Below the pieces are notes generated by a model. That model did not search any database, was not told the origin of the DNA, and saw only the letters and a list, made by a program, of their open reading frames with translations. Positions 1-10,905 of a stretch of 64,000 bases of DNA are shown one piece after another. The stretch lies in NCBI GenBank assembly GCA_015698045.1, contig BLAL01000178.1, positions 744,001 to 808,000 on the forward strand, written 5' to 3'. Each line of letters begins with the position of its first letter. Position 1 is the stretch's first letter. The position numbers and the translations under genes were made by a program. The stretch is from Rhizophagus clarus (lineage: Eukaryota; Glomeromycota; Glomeromycetes; Glomerales; Glomeraceae).

Positions 1-180
1 GTGGCAACTCTTAAAAATCAAAATATCAAAAAAAAAATTAATACAACTAGGATATTAAAGGCGCAATTAGCAAGAGAGTGGAACCAATTATCAGAAGATT
101 TAGCTAAAAATCTTGTTAACAGTATGAAAAGGAGGGTTACGGCATTAATAGAAGCGGGAGGGGACTTTACTATGTATTAG
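1..180 (+). pseudogene. 3' end of a Tc1/mariner-type transposase (partial)
   Basis: Frame 1 is open from the window edge to the TAG at 178-180 and encodes about 59 residues. The tail has the layout of the C-terminus of Tc1-like DDE transposases: a conserved Trp (REWNQLSEDLAKNLVNSM), then the basic KRRVTALIEAGG motif and a terminal Tyr. In that family this end follows the last catalytic residue and closes the catalytic domain. The catalytic residues and N-terminus lie left of the window, so it cannot be judged intact or broken. The sequence after the stop is AT-rich and would hold the right terminal repeat, whose partner is outside the window. Family assignment is by pattern recognition. Confidence 0.75.
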
Positions 181-639
181 TGATCAGGGTTCATTTTGTA
201 CTTTATAATAAAAAAAAAATTTTTTTTTGTTTATTATTAATTTTTTGAATGATGGAGGTAAGGAAATTTATGTCCGCGACTGTAGGTCAGATGAAAATTT
301 CAAAATTTATTATGATCAATAAGCAAATTATTTTAAGTTTTGCTAAGCAAACTCTTATTATAACCTTTGAATTTTTTATTCTGCTAAGCAATTTTTTTTC
401 TGACATATATAACTTTAAGTATAAAAAGATAATTTAATTATAATAAATATATATATAGTAATAGTAAATTAATTTTTTATATCATTGCGAAAAAAAATTG
501 TGAAATTAATTCACTAAATATTAATAAATTAATAATATAAAATGATATACAACTTCGGAATTTTTAATTTTAATTAATATTAATATAATATTAATATACT
601 ATTGCTATTTTAAAAATAGTTTTAAAATTTGGAATTTTT

Positions 640-1290
640 TATAAATATTATTATATTTAGATTTATAAAAATTAAAATATAAATTATTGTCAACCTTATG
701 AACAACTTCTTAAAGTTAACAAGTTGATTTAAAATAAAAAAATTACACTTTAAAATTAAAATCACTTAAACGATAAATAATTGAAAGTACAAAAGTTGGT
801 CGCATTCCACGAATATTAATCCAATCATTCTAAAATTTTTACTGTAGGTAGATTCGATCTCGCTGAACAACTTTACTTAAGCGGAAAAAGGAAATTTCAT
901 TTGACCAAAGTGGTGAAATCACACTCCGAAGTTGCAAAATGGGGTTTCACAAAAAAATTAATAATACAAAAATAGCCAATACTTCACAAATATTAGTCCA
1001 ATCATTATAAAAATTTATACACAGGTAGATTCGATATCACTGAACAACTTTTTAAACATAAAAAAAGTAATTTCATTTGACCAAAGTGATGTTATTACGT
1101 CCTGAAAGTTAAAAGAGAAAAAAAAAATTTTTTGGAGTTAGTACTGTTTAAAAAATATAATTATCTTCACAAATATTATACTTAGAATCATAAAAATTGA
1201 AATACAAATACTTTTTACAACTGCTGAACAATTTACTTAAACATAAAAAGGCAATTTCATTTGTCCAAAATTCATTTTATATATGAGTAA
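640..1290. repeat. Degenerate tandem repeat, about 175-185 bp period, 3-4 copies
   Basis: Diverged copies begin near 803, 981 and 1164, with a weaker one near 646. Each shares, in the same order, a CACAAATATTA-like start, a CAATCAT or AATCATAAAA stretch, CTGAACAA followed by TTTACTTAA, and ATTTCATTTGACCAAAG near the end. Offsets between copies are about 178 and 183 bp. None of the copies codes. Confidence 0.7.
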
Positions 1291-1521
1291 AATTAGCAAA
1301 CAAAAAATAAGAATATGAGAATATTATTATAAAACATGATTTTTTTTATAAATATTAAATACAATATTGTGTTTATAAAATTAAAATATGTAAAATAATA
1401 GAAAAGAAGTATCAGTTTAAAAAATTTTTTTTGTAAAAAAATTTTTTTGATATACGTGTGAAATTAAAATTTTCTCTCTCTATATATATATATGAAAATC
1501 TTTGTTATACGAATAAGGGGT

Positions 1522-1529
1522 TCTGCTAC
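1522..1529. repeat. 8-bp target site duplication, left copy
   Basis: TCTGCTAC lies immediately before the left end of the hAT element and is repeated exactly just after its right end (4981-4988). An 8-bp duplication is the hallmark of hAT insertion. Confidence 0.93.
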
Positions 1530-1565
1530 TAGTATTTCGATCTGTGACTGGGACCAACCGGTTGG

Positions 1566-1670
1566 ACCCGGATAATTTATTTTTTTCAGATATCTGGATA
1601 AATGCAGTTTTTATCTGGATAATTATCCGGATAAAAATATCCGGGTCAGATTCGGTATCCGGATAAAAAA
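1566..1670. repeat. hAT left subterminal repeats (ATCCGGATAA-type)
   Basis: At least six copies of CCGGATAA or TCTGGATAA, in both orientations, are packed into about 100 bp inside the left terminus. Subterminal short repeats are typical transposase-binding sites in hAT elements. The binding role is inferred. Confidence 0.8.
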
Positions 1671-1896
1671 TATAAAAAAAAAATTTTTTAATATTAAATA
1701 TCTTAAATAATAGTTCTTTTAATTTTCATTTTTATTTCAAAGTATATGATAGAATAATTTAATAATTAAAAACGTGTAAATATTCTTATAATAAAATTTT
1801 TTATTTAATAAAATAAAATTCAATACATTTAATAAAAAATATTTAATAGAATAAAATTCAATACATTTAATAAAAAAAATAATGAAAAATGTAATA

Positions 1897-4244
1897 TCAT
1901 TCATCTAATAATTCTTCCAATTCGTGTTCATCTTCCACATAATCATTATTTTCCACATTCAAATTTGGTGGAAATATATTAATATGATCTATAGTTTTCA
2001 TGTTACGTTTTAAAAATACCATTTTACCTAATAAAGCAGGATCCAATAAGCTTCTTTTTACTGTAATGTGGTTTCCTGCATCTGAGAAAAGTTGTTCAGA
2101 AGCTACAGAAGTAGCAGGAATTCCTAAATATTTTCGTGCAATAATAGAAAGAACTGGAAAAATTTCCTGTTTTGATTTTCACCAATCTAATGGGTTTTTA
2201 TTTTCCCTAGCAACTGGTAAAAGAAAATAAGTAGTAATTTCATCAGCTATTGCTGATGATGAAGTAGAACTTTCTTTTGTTTGAAACATTTTTTTTACTT
2301 TTTGTTGACATCTTTCTTGATGCTCATGTAAAGATCTCATGCTAGGAGTTGAACTTGTTGAGGTAGTTGAAATTGTTGAAATTGTGGGTGATGGTGGAGT
2401 ACTAGTTTGTTGCTGCATTTCTCTCTTTAATTGATTATATTGTATTTGTAAACTTGAATGAATTTTTACTTTTGTTTCTTCATCAGTTATAAAATTAAGA
2501 TCTTTATACCTTGGATCCAAAAGTGCTGCTATAATGCCAAACTCATTTGGCATTGCCCAATAATGTTTCAAACCTAAATAAATTTTATTTTTTACATTTT
2601 TTAATACTTCTGAAATATTACTATAATCTACTTCAATTTGTGAACTTTCTTCTTCTACTATATCAGAATTAATAGTATTATCATCAGAATCTTCTAATAC
2701 TTCATATGAATTATCAGATGGTTTTAAAGAATTTGTGAGATCTGAATAATAGGAAACATTTGACTTAATATAACATAAGTATTTCCAGAAAAATCTCGTG
2801 TAGCTTTCTCAAATGGTGCCAAAATGTTACATAATTCATCTAATAACTGCCATTCATTATCTTTTATCATAATTTTTTTTAATCTAATTCCATCAGTTTT
2901 TTCTTCAGATATAAGAGAACAAGACAAGTTTACACTAAGTTGAAGCACAGCATATTGAAGAAAAATCAGCTGATCCCATGCCAAATATGAAGAGTTCCAC
3001 CTTAAGTAATTAAACAACAATAATTATATAAATTAGGATAAAATTTATTAAATAATTAAATTGAATTAAAATATTTACCTAGTAAATATATCTTGTATTA
3101 AATGTAATGGTTCTTCATAACCAATCTCTTTTTGCACTTTAATCAATCGTTCAATTTGTTTTTGAGTAGAAAAAAAATTTATTAGTTGTTTTGTACGTGA
3201 TACCAAATTTTCTACAACTTTTAATCCTTTACTAATTGCCAGCTGCAAAGTATGAGCAGCACATGAGAGTCTTTTAATTGGTGTTAAATCTCGAATAGCA
3301 GCTACTACATTTGCTCCATTGTCTGTTGTTATTGATACAACAAGATTTTTAATTTCCCACTTTTGCATAGCATTTTTAATACCTTCAGTAATTGCTTTTG
3401 CAGTATGTGGTGTTGGAAAATAGGATATTTCAAGCAAAATATCTATTATTTCAAAATTTTTATTGATCCAAGTTGCTGTTAAGCCTAAATATCCATGTTT
3501 TGAACGAGAAGACCACAAATCAGTAGTTAAAGATATTGATTGAGCAGTTTTTAAAAGCAGTTTCAATTTTTCTTTATTATACCCATAACTGCGAGCAATC
3601 ATCATTCTTAATTTTTTTTCTCTAGGAACTGTAAATTGTGGATCTATAATATACATATGCTTAATATATGCCTTTTGAGTTATGGTTGATAATGGTTGAG
3701 TTGTAAGTAAAATCCACCGTAGTGTTGATAATTCTTTTTCTTTTTGTCCATTTTTATTGGATGCAGATTGAGTATGCATTGGTGATATAATGCCGCTTTC
3801 TAGAGGTGGTATAATTCCATGTTTAACAAGATGGTAACTGAGATTTCCTGTAGACCCATCATATTTGTAATTTTTTGAGCATTTTTCTCCATCATCTAAT
3901 AAAAACTGACAATATGCATGTATTTCTCCTTTATTATTTTGTTTTCTAATAAAATAATCCCATACCCAACTTACTTTTATTTGTGGTTTAATTATTGCAG
4001 CAGTTTGTTTAAAGGGATTTGAATCATTTGGTGCTCGATCTGTTGATTCTAGTGTAGTATTTGTCATTTTTTGTTTTCCAAGGGCTTTAGATAATTTTGC
4101 AGGACATCCTCTTTTTTTCTTTGCTAGTGGTGTTGGAGTAATTTCAATAATTTCATCACTAGAACCTTCATTTTCACTTAAGGTAATAATGTAATCTTGA
4201 TCATTGTTATTTTCCATAATTTTGTGAATTATTTTAGCTTTCAA
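1897..4244 (-). pseudogene. hAT transposase with BED zinc finger, broken by a frameshift and a stop
   Basis: The start is at 4244. Exon 1 (4244-3079) begins with a low-complexity, basic region, then a BED-type finger (Trp-Val-Trp start, C..C..H..H spacing around 'CQFLLDDGEKCSKNYK' and 'LSYHLVKHG'). The RNase H-like core follows, with the first acidic motif at 'TTDLWSS', the second at 'TTDNGANV', and the CxxH-like 'CAAHTLQL'. An intron at 3078-3001 joins into 'TRWNSSY', a conserved hAT motif. The frame is lost near 2735-2745: 'SQMFPII' runs to a stop at 2724, while the continuing transposase frame is shifted by one base. It runs through 'LDPRYKDLNF' to an in-frame TGA at 2181-2179. Beyond it, still in frame, is the C-terminal dimerisation region 'SVASEQLFSDAGN', ending at the TGA at 1897-1899. 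Confidence 0.93.
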
Positions 4245-4438
4245 TAAAATAAACTTTAATTGAAATTATGAAAAATTCAACAAGGGAATGTACAGTATTT
4301 ATTAATTTTTATTATGGCTTAGAACTGAATTAACTGTGATTTTATTTGTAAAAGTTTTAATAAACAAATAATAATTGTCATAAATCAATAGGTCTAAATA
4401 ATAAATTTACCTAATAAATTCCATGAAATTAATAATAC

Positions 4439-4570
4439 GAAATTAATTAAACAAATTCCATGAAAATAATTAAACAAATTCCACGAAAATAATTAAACAA
4501 ATTCCATGAAAATAATTAAACAAATTCCACGAAAATAATTAAACAAATTCCACAAAAATAATTAAACAAA
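4439..4570. repeat. 23-bp tandem repeat inside the hAT element
   Basis: Five full units of 23 bp (4439, 4462, 4485, 4508, 4531) and a partial sixth carry AATAATTAAACAAATTCCAC with one or two changes per unit. More degenerate units with ATTAATTAA and CCA(C/T)GAAA continue to about 4790. The array lies between the transposase start and the right terminus, in the 5' leader of the transposase gene. Confidence 0.92.
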
Positions 4571-4857
4571 GACATAAATGAAGTTAATTACAAAATTAAT
4601 TAAGAAAATACTATGATATTAAACTAATAAACACTACGAAATTAATTAAGCAAATGCCACGAAAATAATTAAATAAAGCCATAAATTTAAGCTACAAAAT
4701 TAATTAAATAAATTCTACGAAATTATTTAAATAGGTGCTACGAAACTAATTAATAAAGCCATACATTTAAGCCACAAAATTAATCAAAATGCTATGAATT
4801 AAATCTAATATATGCTATAAATTTCTTGATTTATAAAAAAAAAATTGTATAATTTTT

Positions 4858-4955
4858 ATCCGGATTTCAGTTTCTATCCGGATATATCTGGATTTTTATC
4901 TGAACCAGATTATCCGGATAAAAACCGGATAATTTTTTTAATTTATCCGGATAAC
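4858..4955. repeat. hAT right subterminal repeats (ATCCGGATAA-type)
   Basis: Six or more TATCCGGATA or TCTGGAT units lie just inside the right terminus, matching those at the left end. They support the element boundaries and are the likely transposase-binding sites. Confidence 0.8.
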
Positions 4956-4980
4956 AGTTTCTATTCGGATCAAAACACTA

Positions 4981-4988
4981 TCTGCTAC
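4981..4988. repeat. 8-bp target site duplication, right copy
   Basis: TCTGCTAC directly follows the right terminus of the hAT element and is identical to 1522-1529. Confidence 0.93.
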
Positions 4989-5787
4989 GCAAATATAATT
5001 ACTGAACTGAAATAAAAATAAGTTCAACTACGCATTTAAATATCCAACCAACTAAAAATTTTATATTAAAATAAGCAAATAAAAGTCTTACATAGGGTTT
5101 TTTTTATATGATCATTAAGCAAACTCAAATCTAACATATTTATATATTATTCGGGGTCCTGTTACAGCTAGTTTATATTATTAACTCTTATATATTATAT
5201 ATATAAATATGATTTTATTATTCATTATTTGTAATTTATATTATTTTATTTAAATTAATATGATTTATTAATAATTATAAAGAAAAAAATTATTATGTAT
5301 TTATTATTTTATTAAGTTAATAATTTGATATAATAATAATTTTTACTTTTTTATAAATTTATATTTGAATTTTTATAATTCAAAATCATAATAATATGTT
5401 TATTATAAAATTGTAAAAATAAGTACCTCTCAAAAATAAATATCTCTATCAATTTGCAGTAGTATTTGTAAAAATTAAAAATAAGCATCCTTTATAAGCA
5501 CTTTTTAAAATTGTTAAAAAAAATTATTATTAATTTTTCTTCAATTAAATATAAAAGTTTTTATTTTTACAATTACTTTTTTTAATTATTTTTTTGAAAA
5601 TAAAGTATATTATTTAGATATTTAAAGAAAAAATAATATTTACAAGAAGTAAAAAATTATGAAAATATCAATTTTATTATTATATAATTGTAAAAAAAGT
5701 GTTTATTTTTATGATTTTATGATAATATTTTTATAATAATAATGATTAAATATATAAAATTAGAAAATTATTAAAATTCTAAAACTC

Positions 5788-5885
5788 AAAATCCTAATAC
5801 TTTAAAATTCCAATTATTAAGATCCTAATAGATCAAAAATTCTGATAGATACAAAATTTCAACAAATGCAAAATTTTAATAGATT
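5788..5885. repeat. Short degenerate tandem repeats, about 17-18 bp
   Basis: Successive units read like AAATCCTAATACTTTAAAA, TTCCAATTATTAAGATCC, TAATAGATCAAAAATTC, TGATAGATACAAAATTTC. The same motif occurs in opposite orientation at 10262-10325, where the shared core is GATTTTGAGTTTTAGGATTT on the plus strand. Confidence 0.5.
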
Positions 5886-6519
5886 GTTAATATTTTTTAT
5901 TAACATAAAATAAGACGCTAATTTTTTATACAAGATAAGAGTTATTTAAGATTAATTTTGAATTAGTTTAAAATCAAAATTAATTTAAGATTAATTAGAG
6001 TTAATAGTATTAAGTTAAAGTTAGAATTAAAGTTAAAGTTAGAAAGGTATTAAAAAAAACTGCAAATGAAATAAGTAAAAGAAGTTCTTTATAAAAACAT
6101 GTCAAACCAAGTCAAAGTTGTGACCAAGCCATGACCAACTTGTGACCAATCAGGGAAAGAGTTAACCACATGTTATATATGTGTTCTTCTTGAGTTAGTC
6201 ATGGCTTCATTATAGTTTTAGTTACTAGATATTAAGACAATATTCATAATTTGCAATATTATCAATAACAACTTATGTAATAGATTGTAGTATTGTCAAA
6301 ACCAATTATTTAATACATCATTGATTATTCTTAACGATGCCATAATCACATTGTAGATGCGTATAGAATAAATTTTAACTACATTATAACAGCATTTGTA
6401 ATAAATATTAATTGCATATATAATACATCACAATGAAATGGTATTCATGTATAAACTGAGTATTAAATATTAATTTATTATTAAATTAATTAATAATTAA
6501 TACATTTATATATAAGAAA

Positions 6520-6665
6520 TAATTTATTTACCGCCTCACGCATTGCAAATTTTATGTTTATCATTGTCATTTTAAGGGGGGTGCGGTGTATAAGCTGGTT
6601 GATCAATATAAACAATTTACAAAAAAGGAAGGATGCGTTGCAACGCAGGTGCGTTAAATAAATTT
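6520..6665. mobile_element. Possible small inverted-repeat (MITE-like) element
   Basis: The left side reads ATTTATTTACCGC..GCATTGCAA. Read inward on the opposite strand, the right side reads AATTTATTTAACGC..GCGTTGCAA. The segment between is short (about 110 bp) and locally richer in G+C than its surroundings. The match is imperfect and no clear target duplication is seen. Confidence 0.35.
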
Positions 6666-6854
6666 ACTCTATAAATAAAATAGAGTATATAAAAATATAT
6701 ATTTAAACATCTTTAAAGAAGTAAAGATTTCGTATATACATTTTGTTTTGGAGATTGTGACCATACATTCATTCTCATTACAATAATAAATAAAATTTGT
6801 AGTACTTTATACAGATAGCGCTTATGGGAAAGATACGTCATTGTCTATTGCAGA

Positions 6855-7562
6855 CTAAAGCTTAAATATAGGGCATCCCAGCATAGTTCGATTGGTAATT
6901 TCAAATCCATCAACAGAAACAAAGGCGAACTGTTAGTTGTTATATTGATAGCTAAAAATTGACCAAATAATTGTAAAAGTTTCTCCATTATCGGTAACTA
7001 TGTTAATTTCTTTGATTTTTTAATAGAAAAAAATTAAAGTTTCGAAGTTAGAAACTTTGAAACTTACCACCCATCCAATAAAAGTCCAAAGGAAAACTGA
7101 CAAAAAACAGTTAGTAAACTGATTCTTTAATAAAAAATAAATAAAGTTTTAAAGGAAAATACTTTGAAACTTACCATCTGCTAATCTATGCCTAGGAATA
7201 GCCAATTCAAGAGTAAATCTTAAAAAAAAAAGAAGCGTTAATAAAATTTTTTTTTTAAAAAATATTAAAAATAAGTTTCACAATAATACATATGAAATTT
7301 AGCGTCCTAATAGTCCTGATTGAATCCTATGAAAAGTAAATGAGAAATCATTAATAAAATGTTTCTTTTTTTTATATTTTTTAATTAATGATAAAATTCG
7401 AAGAATTTCTCTTTTTTGATTTTTTTTTTAAGTTTTTGAAACTTACGATTCAGTTCCATAATCTAAAAATTGGGTAAGATTCCTAAAAAAAAAGTTAGAA
7501 ATGTTAGAAACATTTTTTTTATTAAAGTTTTTGAAACAAATTCATGAACTTACCAACTGGAT
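6855..7562 (-). pseudogene. Short-exon gene or gene remnant, family unknown
   Basis: Minus-strand blocks with acceptor (T-rich tract, then AG) and donor (mostly GTAAGTT) signals: 7562-7554, 7482-7447, 7306-7290, 7218-7175, 7096-7068 and 6929-6855. From 7306 to the TAG at 6855 the blocks join without a stop and read 'DAKFHIFTLELAIPRHRLAD', then 'VFLWTFIGWV', then 'FAFVSVDGFEITNRTMLGCP'. The two upstream blocks read 'SSWNLTQFLDYGTES' and continue into 'IQSGLL' at about 7330, but joining this to 7306 needs a one-base shift, so the gene is probably damaged or my model is wrong there. Exons are 9-75 nt, far shorter than those of neighbouring genes. The family was not recognised and no start codon could be fixed. 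Confidence 0.4.
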
Positions 7563-8113
7563 CTCAAAAAAAAGAAAATAATAAAACACTAGCAAACGTT
7601 TCATTAAAAAAATAAATTATTAAAAAAAGATTTTGATTTCTCATGCCCTGAAAAATCAACCATCTAAAAAAAATGAAAGAACGAAATGTTAGTTAATATT
7701 TTATTACATAAAAATCAAAAAAGAAATAATTTTTGATATTACCTTCAAATTAAGTCCCTTTGAAAAAAGTGTTTTAGACATATAAAAAAATAACAAAGAT
7801 GTTAGCAAACCGTTTTGTTAAGATAAATTTGAAAAAAAATTAAAGAAACCCTCTTCACCAAAGTTTTCATGTGTTTAAGAATCAAAGAACCAACCATCTA
7901 AAAAAGTAAAAAAGAAAAAAAGAATTAGTAATCACTTTTTAAAAAATTGTAAAATGTAATTTTTTTTTCGTATGAATGAAATAAAAAATATCATAATTAT
8001 ATATTGTATTTATAGAATTATATGAATAATGCAACAAAATGAAAACTAAAGTGAAGAAATAAAAAAATTATAAAACTTACCAAAATATTATATTCAAAGA
8101 ACTGAAAAGTCAT
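7563..8113 (-). other. Further exon-like units upstream of the short-exon remnant
   Basis: Minus-strand blocks begin after T-tracts ending in AG: near 7663 (ATGGTTGATTTTTCAG), near 7898 (ATGGTTGGTTCTTTGA) and near 8113 (ATGACTTTTCAGTTC). Some end at good donors (8081 region, GTAAGTTTT; 7743 region, GTAATATC). The block starts resemble one another, suggesting duplicated exon-intron units, but I could not connect them into one frame. Confidence 0.3.
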
Positions 8114-8958
8114 CTAAAAAGAGAGAGAAGAGGAAAAATATTGGGAAAAAGGGAGACAAAAGTGTAGAAATAGAAGAGGGCGAAAGTGTGAGAAACAGAG
8201 AAAGAGTAGAGTTAAAAAAAAGTTTAATTGATTATTCAATTATTATTAATATAATGTCACGTGATTCACTTGATTATTTATCTAACTGAATCATATGACA
8301 AATTGATTGAATTTTTATTAAAAAGTTATATGATGAAAGAACTAGTGTATATGGTTCTTTGTTTATTTATTTATTTTAGTAACTCTTTCATACGATATAT
8401 AATGGGTTTGTATATTAAAAGTATTATAGTGATTAATGATTTCTTATATAATTTTGACAATGGTCAAGAGGAGCGTAATCATTTTGAAACATTTTTAACT
8501 TTGTGAAATTAATTTGTGCTTTATCACTTTATATTTTTCTAGGGATAATTTGTATATTACACATATTAGTTAGTTATGAAAAATAAAAATTTTATAGTAC
8601 TTGTCAAACATCAACAGTCTGCAAAAATTTATAGTGGATATAAGATTAACTTTAAGAAATAAATTACAATTATATTAATTTTTCTTTTAACTTTAATAAA
8701 GCGTCTGATTTAATACTTAAAATAGCTTAAACTAATAGCTTAAATTTAAATACACGTTTAAGTCATTTAATTTAACATAATAGCTAAATTTAATATTTAA
8801 ATAGATTAAATAGATTAAATTAAATACGTATTTAATTAAATAAATAGCCTAAATTAATAGATAGTTTAAATTTAAATACACATGTAATTTGATACTTAAA
8901 TTAGTAGTAGAATTTTTATTAATTTTTTTACTTACAATTTTACAAAGTTTTATTAAAT

Positions 8959-9110
8959 GATTTTACTAATAATAAAATTTTACTATTTTATATTTTATCC
9001 CTTATGATTTTACTGATAATAAAATTTTACTATTTTATATTTTTATCTCTTATGATTTTATTGATAATAAATTTTACTTATAATTTTACTAATAATAAAA
9101 ATTTATTAAT
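8959..9110. repeat. 47-48-bp tandem repeat, about 3 copies
   Basis: Copies start at 8959 and 9006, with a shortened copy at about 9054 and a fragment after it. Shared parts are GATTTTACTAATAATAAAAT and ACTATTTTATATTTT. The first two copies are nearly identical, so the duplication is recent. Confidence 0.85.
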
Positions 9111-10261
9111 TTTTATAAGTATAATTATAAAAGTATTTGTATATCACGTATATTATAGCGATTGGATTTAAACTTTTAAGTTTTGAGCTAAAACTCTTTT
9201 AAAGGTTTGATCAAAGTCAAAACTTTTTAATTATTTTTTTTTTAAATTTCTTTTAAAAGTTTTAATTAAACTATCAAACTTTTTTTTTTTAATTTTAATT
9301 TTTAAAAAGTTTCTATTAAACCAAAGCTTTTTTTAATTAATTAATTATTTTTTTTTATCAAACTGTTAAGCCTCTTTTTAAAGATTTAATTAAACTGTCA
9401 AATGGTTTTAATTTTTTTTTAGTTTAAAATTTCAAAAAATTTTTTGGTGCAAGATTTCAATATGTGCATAGATCTTGATAAGAAATTGAATTTTGATACA
9501 TAAAAACCTTTAAAAAAATGGCTTTAACTTTTTTTTGTAAAGAACAATTTGATATGGACAGTATCAGATTAATCATGTGATACCATCATCCTTTCCACCT
9601 TGTTATAATTATGTCACCAGGGGCGCTTTGTCAATAGAAATTTAGTACATTGATTGTTTAAAAAACTGCAACTATTTAATTGTAACAAGAGGAACATTAG
9701 ATAATATATTTGTAATGTACTTTGCTACAATTTATTGTTAATAAATTAATATTGCAATTAATACATTGTATGATATCCTACAAGACCAAAATACATTTAG
9801 AAAATTTTTGGTTGTTAGCAAAGTATTTTATCTAATTTTACGAATTTTTAATACTTCAAAAGAAAATAAATATAAAATTATAAATACAAAACAAAAAAAA
9901 AAATAATTTTAGTATCTTAAGAAATGATTTAATCAATTGTTGTATACTCGCAGATATATCACACAAATGTCTTGATTAACTTGTTTCAACTGATATTTGA
10001 TATCATTTGCTATCTTTTAAACATTACTATTCCAGTTTGCCATTATTTTGAGATTGGTTTTTGTTAAATCTTTATCAAATTATTATCAGAAATTTAACAA
10101 AAAATGTTGTTTCAAGATAGACACTAATTTGAAAATATTTGGTAACGAACATGTGACTACTGGGTCACAATTCACAAAATACCAGATTTCTGTAAAGTTA
10201 TTTAAAATTAAAATAATTAAATAAATAAAGCAAATGAATTAAATTGATAAAATATATATTT

Positions 10262-10325
10262 ATTGGAATTTTAACCTGTTAGAATTTTATATCTGTTACG
10301 ATTTTGAGTTTTAGGATTTTATATT
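10262..10325. repeat. Short degenerate repeats, inverted relative to 5788-5885
   Basis: Units GGAATTTTAACCTGTTAG, AATTTTATATCTGTTAC and GATTTTGAGTTTTAG follow one another. They are the reverse complement of the motif at 5788-5885, including a long shared core. Confidence 0.45.
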
Positions 10326-10905
10326 ATATCTATAAAAATATAGTATTATATTATTTTTATTTTATTTAGGATTTCAAATATCTCTTATATAATTCATATA
10401 TAAGTTTGTATAGAATTTGTATATAAAGTTCTCCAAAAGTTATGTATTATAAGAGTATTTTTTAAAATTTTTTAACTAATATATCCCTACCTTTAAGTGA
10501 TTTAATAATTTTACTATTATTAGATTTATCTTAATAAGAATATTTCTAGCATTAATATTAATTAAATTTATTACTAAAAATATATTTTATTATATATTTA
10601 TATATTATTTATTATAAGTTAAATGAAAGATGTTTAGAATTCTATCTATCTAAAGTATTTTTATCTTTATTCAGTAATTTAATTCCATTAAAGACTAGAT
10701 TAAGCATATTAATTAAACCTTTTTAAGAAGTTTTTTTTATTATAAATATAATTGATTTGTTCATCTTAAATGCATTTTGCAAGTACTAGGATAATACACT
10801 TTTGCTGTTAAATGTAATGATATATCAATATTTTGAGTTTAATCATAACTGTAATAGGCAATAGTGTCAATATTACAATATGATACTTTTATTAAAAAAG
10901 CAAAA

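Larger units (their letters stand above)
181..1529. other. AT-rich non-coding stretch with degenerate repeats
   Basis: No convincing gene is seen. The open frame at 249-437 has a low-complexity Ile/Phe/Lys composition and no family likeness. The stretch holds the degenerate 180-bp repeat described separately and may include the right end of the transposon whose coding end is at 180. Confidence 0.6.
1530..4980 (-). mobile_element. Complete hAT-superfamily DNA transposon, inactivated
   Basis: This is a 3,451-bp element bounded by imperfect 15-bp terminal inverted repeats: TAGTATTTCGATCTG on the left and, read inward from the right end, TAGTGTTTTGATCCG (12 of 15 match). It is flanked by a perfect 8-bp direct repeat, TCTGCTAC. 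Inside each end lies a cluster of ATCCGGATAA-type repeats. It carries one BED-finger transposase gene on the minus strand, which is frameshifted and has a premature stop, so the copy cannot move by itself, although its ends could still be substrates for a related transposase. The exact duplication suggests a fairly recent insertion. Termini, duplication and coding region all agree on hAT. Confidence 0.95.
4989..6854. other. AT-rich intergenic stretch
   Basis: No coding sequence is recognised. Two things stand out: a 17-18-bp repeat motif at 5788-5885 and a small inverted-repeat structure at about 6520-6665, both described separately. Confidence 0.6.
8114..10905. other. AT-rich intergenic stretch with simple repeats
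   Basis: No gene recognised. An open frame at 8261-8506 has no family likeness. The region contains a 47-48-bp tandem repeat (8959-9110) and a run of related AAGTTTTAATTAAACT-type segments at 9150-9430. Confidence 0.6.

Noticed and set aside
4439..4790. CRISPR-like array
   Set aside because: Units are contiguous 23-bp tandem repeats with no spacers, in a eukaryotic transposon.
8261..8506. 81-codon open frame
   Set aside because: Low-complexity Ile/Tyr/Phe composition, no family likeness, no splice or promoter context.
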